A stretch of DNA of 31,331 nt from JBEKCP01 sp050014815. Lineage in GTDB: Bacteria > Planctomycetota > Planctomycetia > Pirellulales > Thermoguttaceae. Under the pieces are notes generated by a model. The model saw only the letters and a list, made by a program, of their open reading frames with translations. It was not told the origin of the DNA and made no database searches. This document shows positions 8,135 through 15,956 of the stretch, one piece after another. How positions within the stretch are numbered: position 1 is the first letter of the stretch; the number at the start of each line of letters is the position of its first letter. A program made the position numbers and the translations under genes. The DNA is taken from positions 1-31,331 of the forward strand of contig JBEKCP010000017.1 in the NCBI GenBank assembly GCA_050014815.1, given 5' to 3'.

Positions 8135-9862
8135 ATGACCAACCGACTCCAAATTACCGTGGTGGCGATTCTGCTTGCTTTCGCCGTGCCGGTTTCGGCC
8201 GCGGACGTGCTCGTCGAGGCCGAGAGCTTCCAGGACCGCGGGGGCTGGGTGTTGGACACCCAGTTCATTAACGAGATGGGCTCGCCGTATTTGCTGGCCC
8301 ACGGTATCGGCAATCCGGTCGCCAATGCCAAGACGGCGGTCCAGTTTTCCGCAGCCGGCACCTATCATGTGTGGGTGCGGACGAAGGACTGGGTGCCGTC
8401 GCACCATCCCGGCCGATTCAAGATTCTGATCGACGATACGGAACTCGCCCCCACTTTCGGCGAGCAGGGCGACGGTTGGATCTGGCAAGATGGCGGAACG
8501 GTGGAGGTCAAGCAGGACAAAGTCCGCATCGAGCTGAAAGACCTGACCGGCTTCGATGGCCGCTGCGACGCGCTCTACTTCACAACCGACAAGGCCGCGG
8601 TCCCACCGGCCCAGGCCGGAGAAGAAATGTCGGCGTGGCGACGCAGGCTGCTGAGGCTGCCCGACACGCCGCCGGATGCGGGTCAGTTTGACGTGGTTGT
8701 GGTGGGCGGAGGCGTGCCGGGATGCGCCGCGGCGCTCACGGGTGGGCGACTAGGGCTTAACGTGGCGCTGATCCAGGACCGGCCCGTCCTGGGCGGTAAC
8801 GCCAGCCCCGAGGTCGGCATTGGTCCGCGCGGGGCAAGACGCTCGGTGGCTGACGAGGTGGCCGGAGGAGGTCGGCAGAAGGCATTGGAGGCCAACCCGA
8901 ACATCAAGCTCTTTCTGGGTTGGCACGCATTCCGCGTCCAGGCCAAGGGCGGGCGCATCCAGAGCGTGGATGCCAAGAACGTCGGCACCGGCGGGGAACA
9001 GCGGTTTTCCGCCCCGCTGTTCGTGGACTGCACGGGCGCGGGGTGGATCGGCTACTGGGCGGGCGCGGAGTACCGCATGGGGCGCGAGGCGGCCGCGGAG
9101 TTCAACGAGAGTCTCGCCCCCAAGGAAGCGGACAAGATGCACCATGGCAACACGGTGATGTTCCGCACGAAGATGGCCGCCGAGCCCAAGGCGTTTCCCG
9201 AGGTGCCCTGGGCCACGGCGGTGTCGAAGGACTACGACAAGCTTGGGGGGTTGGCGCACTTCTGGGAATACGGCCAGTGGCTCGATTCCACCACGCAGGC
9301 CGAGCATATCCGCGACCACCTCTTTCGGGCCGTGTACGGCACATTCGCCACCGTGAAGAAGCAGGATCCGCAGAAGAACGCCAACCTCGAACTGGCGTGG
9401 GTGGGTCCCATCGCCGCCACCGGCGAGGGCCGGCGGTTGATCGGTGACTACATCCTCACCGAGAACGACATCCGTCAGGAAAAGCCCTTCGACGATGCGG
9501 TGGCGACGAACAGCGGACATTTCTGCCTGCACTTCCCCGGCGCCAAGCACGACTTCCGCCTGGGCGACTGGAAGTGGATTCCCGTCAAGCCGTATCAGAT
9601 CCCGTTCCGCTGTCTCTATTCCAAGAACGTGGACAACCTGATGATGGCCGGCAAACACATCAGCGTGAGCCACATCGCCGGATCCAGCACGAAGACGATG
9701 CTGAACGGCGGCCAGCACGGCGTGGCCGTCGGCGTGGCGGCCTTCGTGTGTAAGAGGTACAACGCCACCCCGCGGGGCGTGTACGAGAAGCATTTGACAG
9801 AACTCCAGCACATCGTCTTCGGTATCGGCGAACAGAAGGATGCGCTGAAGCCCGTGAGATAA
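8135..9862 (+). CDS. Secreted FAD-dependent oxidoreductase with N-terminal carbohydrate-binding-like domain
   Basis: Encodes 575 residues. AAAGGGAG lies about 10 bases before the ATG at 8135; residues 1-23 are a signal peptide ending VSAAD. Residues about 24-155 form a beta-sandwich like those attached to polysaccharide enzymes (VLVEAESFQDRGGW, GTYHVWVRTKDW, CDALYFTTD). Residues 186-196 carry the dinucleotide-binding motif DVVVVGGGVPG, followed by the acidic or Gln second-strand end and GGNASPEVG, which marks the FAD_oxidored (PF12831-type) group. The C-terminal half keeps GEGRRLIGDY, the DNLMMAGKHIS loop and a final FAD-contact segment (GGQHGVAVGVAA). The family is frequent in planctomycete and Bacteroidetes glycan clusters, but its substrate is not established; oxidation of a sugar or sugar acid is inference. 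It is the only plus-strand gene after 4238 that looks intact and full length. Confidence 0.85.
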   Translation: MTNRLQITVVAILLAFAVPVSAADVLVEAESFQDRGGWVLDTQFINEMGSPYLLAHGIGNPVANAKTAVQFSAAGTYHVWVRTKDWVPSHHPGRFKILIDDTELAPTFGEQGDGWIWQDGGTVEVKQDKVRIELKDLTGFDGRCDALYFTTDKAAVPPAQAGEEMSAWRRRLLRLPDTPPDAGQFDVVVVGGGVPGCAAALTGGRLGLNVALIQDRPVLGGNASPEVGIGPRGARRSVADEVAGGGRQKALEANPNIKLFLGWHAFRVQAKGGRIQSVDAKNVGTGGEQRFSAPLFVDCTGAGWIGYWAGAEYRMGREAAAEFNESLAPKEADKMHHGNTVMFRTKMAAEPKAFPEVPWATAVSKDYDKLGGLAHFWEYGQWLDSTTQAEHIRDHLFRAVYGTFATVKKQDPQKNANLELAWVGPIAATGEGRRLIGDYILTENDIRQEKPFDDAVATNSGHFCLHFPGAKHDFRLGDWKWIPVKPYQIPFRCLYSKNVDNLMMAGKHISVSHIAGSSTKTMLNGGQHGVAVGVAAFVCKRYNATPRGVYEKHLTELQHIVFGIGEQKDALKPVR

Positions 9863-9914
9863 AAACTTAACGTGACGGGAAATGAACCCGCTATTCAGAT
9901 TGGGAGGAGCCATC

Positions 9915-10145
9915 ATGCAGCGTTTTGCCATCCCGATGCTTTTTCTCGGTCTCCTGATCGGTGCGCCGATTCGGGCCGAAGATTCGGCAACCATGCCCGA
10001 TCTGCTCAAACCCAATCCGAAGGCATTGGAGACCTTCAAGGACATGCGGTTTGGGATTGGACTGTGTTGGGGACCATGCACTTTGAGCGGCAAAGAAATT
10101 TCCTGGTCCCGGTATCCCGATTCATGTTCGATGGTTCGCGTCTGA
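9915..10145 (+). pseudogene. N-terminal remnant of a GH29 alpha-L-fucosidase-like gene
   Basis: GGGAGGAG stands 5 bases before the ATG at 9915. The first ~22 residues are a signal peptide (LFLGLLIGAPIRA). Next comes ALETFKDMRFGIGLCWGP, then LSGKEISWSR, which is the start of the GH29 barrel (a-l-k-w-k-d-m-k-F-G-l-f-i-H-W-G-p, then tGkEISWSR). The frame ends after 76 codons where a full enzyme has 400 or more residues, and no later GH29 block is visible before the convergent gene ends at 10212. The His of the usual HWGP is Cys here (CWGP). This is a deletion remnant with no catalytic nucleophile. Confidence 0.65.
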
Positions 10146-10211
10146 CACTTGCTCAGGGCCCCTTTACTTGGTGCTACCGTCGGCCGCGGTTGTTGTTTGT
10201 TTCGCTGAACA

Positions 10212-12005
10212 TCAATTATCCCCCAAGGCGTATTGAATTCCGGCGAGCCAGTGGCGCAGCACGACTGCATGGGTGCTGGTGGCGGGCTGTGAGCCGAGCG
10301 TGTTGCAGTAGACGCGCCCCTGCCCGGCGGTCTTGGTCCAACTGACCGCGTAGTCGCCGTCGGCGCGGCCTCTGTCCGCCTGCGTCTTGTTGCCGGCGAT
10401 GCCCGACTTCTCGACATCGACGCTCAAAAGCACGCGGACCGCCTTGTGAGAATACGGATCGCCCAGCAGGTAGATGCGGTCGGCGACCTCGAACTCCGGG
10501 GGGCAATCGGCCGCGACGTTGACGGGATGATCGGGCGACTCCTTGCGGAGCACGGCCTTGGTCCACGGCGCCCACTGCGGCGTGGCGCCGAGCAACTCGC
10601 CCAGTTCCGTCCAACCTTTGGCCGCCTCGCCCGCAGGGCCCAGCACGATCAAACCGTGGCCTTCTTCCACATAGCGAATCAAGCCGCGGCGCATCTCGCT
10701 GATCTTCGCCAGTTGCTCTTTGTCGGGGCGCTTGCCGCCTTGCAGCGCTCCGGCGTCGATGAGGCAGAGGGCGTCGTAGCCGCGCAGCCTGTCGGCGGCC
10801 AGGACGGCCACGTCCGACGCGACCTCCGTCTCGTAGGCCCGGGTCTTCTTGCCCATCTGCTCGATGGCCGCGGCCGTGAAGCGGCCCGGCATGGAGGTTT
10901 CGCCGCGGAAGACGAGCAGCTTGCGCGGCCGCTTGGGCGCCGCGGCCTTCGTCGGCGCGGCGGCGGCGATCCGTTCGACCTGGGCATCGCTGGGAATCTT
11001 CGGTCGCGAGGCCGCGCCCGACGGCGAATCGTCGGCCTTCAGATCGCCCAGGGCGTACTGGATGCCCGCCAGCCAATGTCGCACCAGGTCCGGCGTCCAG
11101 GTCATCTCGAAGAGGTGGCCGCCGAAGGCGCTGTAGTAGACCCGCCCCTGGCCGTGGCGCTTGATCCAGATCATGGGATTGTCGCCGTCCGGCCGGCCGC
11201 GATCCGCCGCCCACTTCACCGGATCCTTGTACATGGCGGCGCATTGCTCCAGGTCGAGGCTCAGCAACACACGGTGCGTCTGGCGGGAGTACTCCTTGCT
11301 GAAGATATAGATTTCGTCGGCCCACTCGACGAAATCCTTGCCCGGCAGAACCGCGGCGTTGATCGCGTTGTCTTTCGATTCGACCCGGCAGACGACCTTC
11401 GCGCTCCAGGGATGGCCGGCGAAGTGGCCGCCGATCATCTCGACGTATTCCGGCCACATCCCGCCGCAGTCCGCTCCGCCGTGGAAGGCGACCACGCCCC
11501 GGCCGCCGGTGACGAAATCGGAGAGGCTCTTCTTCAGCCGCTCCCACTTCCCTTGAACTGCCGCGTCTTTGGCCTTCAGCCGTTTCTGCTCGTCGGCGGT
11601 GAGAAACACGGACTGGTTGACCGTGTTGTTCATCACCACGGCGTCGAACGCTCGGAGCTTCTCCGGCTCGAAGAAACCTGGGTCGTCCGTAATCACCGTT
11701 TCATAGGCCCCCGTCTTCTTGCCGACGATTTCCAGCATCGCCGACATGTGGGGAATCGCCGGATGAACGTAGCCCGTACACATCGTGAAAACGAGGAGCT
11801 TCCGCGGCTTGCCCGGCGGTACGATCGGCCGGGCCGGCGCAGCCTCGATCATCTTCTCAATCATCTGTTCGTTGGTCAGGCCTTTGTATCTGCCGCCCTT
11901 GATGTCGGGCAGTTTCACCGTCGTGGTAAGCGGGCCCGGCTCCGCCGCGGCGGCCACGGCGCAAAGAACGCCAAGGCTGAGGATCAGGGAGGTGACGCGA
12001 GTCAT
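10212..12005 (-). CDS. Secreted tandem ThuA-domain protein
   Basis: Encodes 597 residues. The start at 12005 is chosen for its GGAGA 7-8 bases upstream and the signal peptide that follows (MTRVTSLILSLGVLCAVAAAAEP). Two ThuA-like (glutamine-amidotransferase fold) domains lie in tandem. The first, about residues 69-330, has KLLVFTMCTGYVHP, GGRGVVAFHGGAD and GHFAGHPW, and ends RHWLAGIQYALGD. The second, about 365-597, begins KLLVFRGETSMPG and ends with the same RHWLAGIQYALGD. The second copy lacks the HGG signature (it has LIVLGPAGE), so only the first may keep a functional pocket. ThuA proteins are linked to sugar (trehalose) use and often neighbour Gfo/Idh/MocA oxidoreductases, as here; their reaction is not firmly known. 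It lies downstream of the oxidoreductase gene, separated by a 184-base gap holding a palindromic element. Confidence 0.85.
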   Translation of the reverse strand: MTRVTSLILSLGVLCAVAAAAEPGPLTTTVKLPDIKGGRYKGLTNEQMIEKMIEAAPARPIVPPGKPRKLLVFTMCTGYVHPAIPHMSAMLEIVGKKTGAYETVITDDPGFFEPEKLRAFDAVVMNNTVNQSVFLTADEQKRLKAKDAAVQGKWERLKKSLSDFVTGGRGVVAFHGGADCGGMWPEYVEMIGGHFAGHPWSAKVVCRVESKDNAINAAVLPGKDFVEWADEIYIFSKEYSRQTHRVLLSLDLEQCAAMYKDPVKWAADRGRPDGDNPMIWIKRHGQGRVYYSAFGGHLFEMTWTPDLVRHWLAGIQYALGDLKADDSPSGAASRPKIPSDAQVERIAAAAPTKAAAPKRPRKLLVFRGETSMPGRFTAAAIEQMGKKTRAYETEVASDVAVLAADRLRGYDALCLIDAGALQGGKRPDKEQLAKISEMRRGLIRYVEEGHGLIVLGPAGEAAKGWTELGELLGATPQWAPWTKAVLRKESPDHPVNVAADCPPEFEVADRIYLLGDPYSHKAVRVLLSVDVEKSGIAGNKTQADRGRADGDYAVSWTKTAGQGRVYCNTLGSQPATSTHAVVLRHWLAGIQYALGDN

Positions 12006-12051
12006 GAGATGTTCTCCAAGGTAAGGTAGGTGGGTGGGTGAAGCGGCCGAA

Positions 12052-12133
12052 GGGGACAGTCCCATTTTCGCGGCGAAATAAGCTTGTTTCAATGGCTGGG
12101 TCGTCTCCGCCGCGAAAATCGGGACAGTCCCCC
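12052..12133. repeat. 82-bp MITE- or REP-like inverted repeat element
   Basis: The left arm, GGGGACAGTCCCATTTTCG plus CGGCG (12052-12075), is mirrored by CGCCGCGAAAATCGGGACAG plus TCCCCC (12108-12133), with one extra base in the right arm. Each arm itself contains the near-palindrome GGGACAGTCCC. The centre (GAAATAAGCTTGTTTC) is also weakly symmetric. The element lies in the leader of the ThuA gene, so its RNA would fold into a long hairpin. Similar GGGACAGTCCC repeats are, from memory, associated with REP-associated tyrosine transposases; none is in this window. Confidence 0.65.
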
Positions 12134-12142
12134 GTGTACGTA

Positions 12143-12166
12143 CGCCGGCGGCCCTTGGCGCCGGCG
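12143..12166 (-). terminator. GC-rich hairpin after the Gfo/Idh/MocA gene
   Basis: CGCCGGCG occurs at 12143-12150 and 12159-12166 and is its own complement, giving an 8-bp stem with an 8-base loop, 24 bases past the oxidoreductase stop. There is no T-run, so it is at best a Rho-type or processing structure. Confidence 0.3.
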
Positions 12167-12189
12167 CCGGGCAGGATCTCTATCAACTA

Positions 12190-13416
12190 TCAACCGATGG
12201 TCCAGGGCTCTCGCATCGCCACGCCGAGCATCCGGTTGGCTTGCTCGTCGTCGAAGACCTCTTTCCGCGGGTCCCACCGCAGCGGCCGGCCGAGTTTCAT
12301 CGCGATTTCCGTGAGGTGGCACATCGACGCGACGCGATGGGCGTACTCCACGTCCTGGAACGGCCGCTCGCGGGTGCGAATGCAGTGGAACCAGTCGCCG
12401 TGCAGGTCGCCTTTGCCGCGATACTGACGCAGCGGACTGACGACCGCGGGGTGCTGTTTGCCGACGCCGGCCTCGCCCCGCTCGCCGATGAAGCGTTGCG
12501 GGCCCTTCTGGTGGACGATGACGCCGTTGGCGAACTTGAAGACGACATTGCGAGCGTTTCCCCGGCCCTCGATGGCGATTTCCGTCGGCCCGGTGTCGTC
12601 GAGTTGCAGGGCGTAGAGGAATCCGCCGTAGAAATGCGCGCCCCAATCGTCCAGGGCGCCGCCGCCAAACACGCTGTAGTTGCGCCAGTTCTTATAACGC
12701 GCCTCGCTGTAGGGGACCCAGGGCGCCGGCCCGACGAACATGTCCCAATCGAGGCCCTCCGGCACCGGTTCCGTGGCGGTGGGCCGGTCGCCCGCCGGCC
12801 CGCCGGCGCCGACATAGGCCTCGGTGAGCTTGCCGATCGCGCCGCTGGCGACGAAGTCGGCCGTGCGGCCGAAGTCGCCGCGAACGCGCGTGCTGCCGCC
12901 GGTCACCACCCGGCCATAACGGCGGGCGGCCTCGACCATCGCGCGGCCCTCGCGGATCGTGTGGGCCAACGGCTTCTCGCAGTAGACGTCCTTGCCCGCG
13001 CGGCACGCCAGGACGGTCATCGCGGCGTGCCAATGGTCGGGCGTAACCACCACCACGGCGTCGATGTCCTTGCGGTCGAGCAGGCGGCGAAAATCGCCGT
13101 AGGTCGGCAGTTCGACCTTAATCTTTCGCGAGAGCTTCTCGAACGCCCCGGCGAGGCTCGCCCGATTGACGTCGCAGAGCGCCACCACCGCCGATTCGCG
13201 GCCATTGAACGCGCCCAGGATCTGCTGGCCGCGCATACCGACGCCGATCATGCCGACGCCGATCCGCTCGCTCGGCGGCGCGACGTCGGCCATGCCGAGA
13301 ACCCTGGCGGGCAGCACCAGGCAAGCGCCGACCGCGCCGGCGGTCTGTAACGCCGCACGGCGCGAGACGCGGCGAGTTGAAGACGAGGAAGGCTGTGTCG
13401 AGGAACTATCAGGCAT
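12190..13416 (-). CDS. Tat-exported Gfo/Idh/MocA family oxidoreductase
   Basis: Encodes 408 residues. The start at 13416 is supported by GGAG 11 bases upstream, overlapping the stop of the preceding gene (CCGGAGTAA), and by a twin-arginine signal (STRRVSRRAALQTAGA, then a hydrophobic stretch to about residue 41). The Rossmann motif is G58-x-G60-x-x-G63, and the family's EKP motif is present with K148 (VYCEKPLAH), followed by the C-terminal beta-sheet domain (DWDMFVGPAPW, GGGALDDWGAHF). These enzymes use a tightly bound NAD(P)(H) to oxidise or reduce sugars and cyclitols. Export of the folded, cofactor-loaded enzyme through Tat fits. The gene is probably cotranscribed with the di-haem propeller gene, whose stop is 8 bases upstream, which suggests that a sugar oxidoreductase and a cytochrome act in one process. 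Confidence 0.9.
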   Translation of the reverse strand: MPDSSSTQPSSSSTRRVSRRAALQTAGAVGACLVLPARVLGMADVAPPSERIGVGMIGVGMRGQQILGAFNGRESAVVALCDVNRASLAGAFEKLSRKIKVELPTYGDFRRLLDRKDIDAVVVVTPDHWHAAMTVLACRAGKDVYCEKPLAHTIREGRAMVEAARRYGRVVTGGSTRVRGDFGRTADFVASGAIGKLTEAYVGAGGPAGDRPTATEPVPEGLDWDMFVGPAPWVPYSEARYKNWRNYSVFGGGALDDWGAHFYGGFLYALQLDDTGPTEIAIEGRGNARNVVFKFANGVIVHQKGPQRFIGERGEAGVGKQHPAVVSPLRQYRGKGDLHGDWFHCIRTRERPFQDVEYAHRVASMCHLTEIAMKLGRPLRWDPRKEVFDDEQANRMLGVAMREPWTIG

Positions 13417-13424
13417 GGTTTGCG

Positions 13425-15806
13425 TTACTCCGGTTTCGCAGGATTGGGACGGAGGTTCGAGCCGCTTTTCGCCGTCGCGGCATGTGCGCCGTCGTACGTT
13501 CCATAGAAAGGCGCGTTCGCGTCGATCCAAGTGACCAGCCGGACGAACTCCTCGCGGCTCAAAGGCGCGTTGCAAGGGCCCTTCGGGTCGCGGATCCGGT
13601 CGATCATGGGGCTGCGGTGCGAACCGAACCGCAACGGAGGCTCGGCGGGAATCAGCGCATCGCGCGGGTTGACGTCGATCTTGTTCACTAGCCGCTTCTT
13701 CAGCAACTGCTCATAGGAGGTGGAGAACAACGCGGTGTTCTCGCCGGTCAAGTCGAGCTTGCCCTTCGCCTCGCTGCCGCTGTGGCAGCCGACGCAATGC
13801 TTGTCGAGGACCGGCTGAACGTCCAGTGGGTAATGGACGAATCGCGGACCGCTGTCGCCGGGTTGCGGCCGCAAGGCCTGGGGCGGTTCGCGCATGGCCT
13901 CCGCCGGGCGGGAAACCGGCGCCTGCCGCCGTGATTCGTGACAGCCGATGCACGATCGCGTCTCGCCGGACGTCAGGTTCACGAACGTCCGCATCCGCTG
14001 CAGCTCCATGTAATCCTCGTCGAGCGCCTGGAAGTAGAGGTTCTTGCCCGCCGCCACGGTGAAATACGCCGAGCCGTCCGCATGTACGGGCGTCACGCCG
14101 TGGACCGACTTCACCGCAAAGTGCCCGTCCAGACTGACTGCCGGGCTCTGCAGCCCAAGGCCGCCCTTGCGGCTGAACGTCCTCGGCTTGGGCACGTCCT
14201 CCATCACGCGCACGTACTTGACTCTCCCGCGCTCGATCCCATCCAGCCCTTGGTAAACGTCCTGCAGGAAAAGCGTGGCCTGGGGCGGGGCCGCGGGCGA
14301 TTGGGCGTCGGCAACCTCGACCCCGGAGTAGAGTACCGGCGGTCGCGACCGCGGACGCAGCGGCGCGGGCTGGAAACACGAGATCTGCGGGTCGCGATAG
14401 ATCAACTCGCGATTGCCCTGCCGGTCGAGAACAAAAACGCCGTAGCCCGCCGACGCCTCGGCGTCCGGTCCGGGATTGTAGGCCACGAGGTGCAACCGCT
14501 CCGACAGCGGCCACGGCTCTTTGTAGAATCCCATCTTCGCCGACGGATAACCGCCGTGCGTCGGCCAGGATATCTCGGGCGTGATGTTGGTCATTGCCGA
14601 GGGCGTCTGGTTGACCGACTGAATGTCGATGAGCACGATCGGCCCCACGGCCAGCGGCATGTGCGGACCGCCGGTCGCCACGAGCCGCCGGCTGCCGGGA
14701 ATGCCGCGGCCGTCGATCAGGGTCGGCGGCTTGGCCACGTTGTTCTTGTAAACGTGCGCGGAATGGCTGCCGTCGGGGCGCATCGCCCAAAGGCTTTGCA
14801 CGTCGCCGCAGCCCTTGTCCACGTATTCCCAACGCGTGTAAAGCACGCGGCCGTCGTCCATGACCACCGGAGCGAACTCGCTGGAGGTATTGTCGGAAAC
14901 GCAGCGCAGGTTCTTGCCGTCGGCATCGACCACGTGCATCGTCGGCACCGGATGCCGCCCGAGACACAACACCGCGTGTTGCGCCCGCGTCGAGGGAAAC
15001 ATGATCCGTCCGTCGGGCAAGTAGCAGGGGTCCAGGTCGTCGCAATAGCCGGGCTTGTCCGTATCGTCGAAGGTGATCTGCCGCAGCCCGCTGCCATCCA
15101 CGCCGATCTCGTAGAGGTGGTACGGCGTCGCCGCGTTCTTCTTATAGGCGAAGACCACGCACTTGGCGTCGAACGACAAGTCGTAGCGGCCGAAGATGCC
15201 GCCGGCCAGTTGCGGAGCGATTTCCGTCACCCGGCCGTCGGGCGCCACGGGCGAGAGGATGCAAAGATTGCCCCCGAATCGTTTGCTGCCGTCGGTGAAG
15301 TCGGTGTAGATGTGGCTGGAGCAGTAGGTGTGGCGCTTGACGAACAACAGCTTGTCGAAGCTGAGCAGCGGGTCGCCGAGCACGAGACTGCGAACCGCAG
15401 TCCGGGCCTTGAGATACAACTCTCGGCGGGCTTCACGATTCTCCGCCGGCGCCTGCTTCAGCCCGCCAGCCAAACGGTCGAGCGTCTCGCCGATGCCGGC
15501 GACACTCGCGCCGGCCTGGCGACGCTCGTCCAGCAGCGCTCGGCCGCGGGCAAGGACTTCCTCGACGGGATAGGCGGCCGGTTCGGTGGAAGGCGGGGCG
15601 TAAGGCACGGTCCCTCGCTGTTTCGGAGCGGGCGTGCCGCCCTTCTGCTGGCCCGGCTGCCGCATGGCCTCTTGCACCAGCCACTCGGTTTCGACCAACG
15701 CCTGGGGGCTATCGACCGGCCGCTCGCGCTCGGCGCACCGGCTCGCCGGGGTCGCGAGCAAGAGACACAATCCGCCCACCATCGAAATCGCCATTCGCGA
15801 CTGCAT
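13425..15806 (-). CDS. Secreted di-haem beta-propeller protein, hydrazine synthase alpha-like
   Basis: Encodes 793 residues. The ATG at 15806 has GAGGAGG 7 bases upstream and a signal peptide (MAISMVGGLCLLLATPASRC). Residues about 75-165 form a helical region, then propeller blades (DLSFDAKCVVFAY, YLPDGRIMFPSTRA, MDDGRVLYTRWEYVD). The HZS_alpha-type block ALDEDYMELQRMRTF leads to CIGCH (C619/C622/H623); a second site, CVGCH (C671/C674/H675), follows PVLDKHC. The C-terminus ends with the family's LVTWIDANAPFYGTYDG. It closely resembles the product of 1845-4238 in order and wording of motifs. A near-consensus promoter lies 54 bases upstream. The C-terminal codons merge with the start of the Gfo/Idh/MocA gene. 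The family's known activity is hydrazine synthesis; a role in sugar oxidation or electron transfer is my inference from context. Confidence 0.87.
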   Translation of the reverse strand: MQSRMAISMVGGLCLLLATPASRCAERERPVDSPQALVETEWLVQEAMRQPGQQKGGTPAPKQRGTVPYAPPSTEPAAYPVEEVLARGRALLDERRQAGASVAGIGETLDRLAGGLKQAPAENREARRELYLKARTAVRSLVLGDPLLSFDKLLFVKRHTYCSSHIYTDFTDGSKRFGGNLCILSPVAPDGRVTEIAPQLAGGIFGRYDLSFDAKCVVFAYKKNAATPYHLYEIGVDGSGLRQITFDDTDKPGYCDDLDPCYLPDGRIMFPSTRAQHAVLCLGRHPVPTMHVVDADGKNLRCVSDNTSSEFAPVVMDDGRVLYTRWEYVDKGCGDVQSLWAMRPDGSHSAHVYKNNVAKPPTLIDGRGIPGSRRLVATGGPHMPLAVGPIVLIDIQSVNQTPSAMTNITPEISWPTHGGYPSAKMGFYKEPWPLSERLHLVAYNPGPDAEASAGYGVFVLDRQGNRELIYRDPQISCFQPAPLRPRSRPPVLYSGVEVADAQSPAAPPQATLFLQDVYQGLDGIERGRVKYVRVMEDVPKPRTFSRKGGLGLQSPAVSLDGHFAVKSVHGVTPVHADGSAYFTVAAGKNLYFQALDEDYMELQRMRTFVNLTSGETRSCIGCHESRRQAPVSRPAEAMREPPQALRPQPGDSGPRFVHYPLDVQPVLDKHCVGCHSGSEAKGKLDLTGENTALFSTSYEQLLKKRLVNKIDVNPRDALIPAEPPLRFGSHRSPMIDRIRDPKGPCNAPLSREEFVRLVTWIDANAPFYGTYDGAHAATAKSGSNLRPNPAKPE

Positions 15807-15859
15807 AGTTTCCTCCTCGGGTAATAGTTTGGCCAATACTGCGACATGGCAGTTCAGCT

Positions 15860-15888
15860 ATTATATCCAATCCTCCGGAACTTGTCAG
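15860..15888 (-). promoter_or_regulatory. Near-consensus sigma70-type promoter for the 13425-15806 gene
   Basis: Read on the minus strand, CTGACA (15888-15883) is followed by a 17-base spacer and TATAAT (15865-15860). This matches consensus at 11 of 12 positions with ideal spacing. Transcription would start near 15853, giving a ~47-base leader before the ATG at 15806. It separates the 13425-15806 gene set from the broken gene upstream. Confidence 0.65.
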
Positions 15889-15956
15889 ACCCGCCCCCTG
15901 ACGATGGAGTGACGGGCCCTCCATAAACTCGGACGACCTGCTTGCCGAACCGGGCG

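Noticed and set aside
10446..12029. Long plus-strand open frame opposite the ThuA gene
   Set aside because: It is a high-GC shadow: rich in Arg, His, Ala and Val with no motif, while the minus strand encodes two clear ThuA domains.
13938..15824. Plus-strand open frame of 628 codons opposite the propeller cytochrome gene
   Set aside because: Its composition (Arg/His/Val-rich) and lack of signal peptide, ribosome binding site or motif show that it mirrors the real minus-strand gene.
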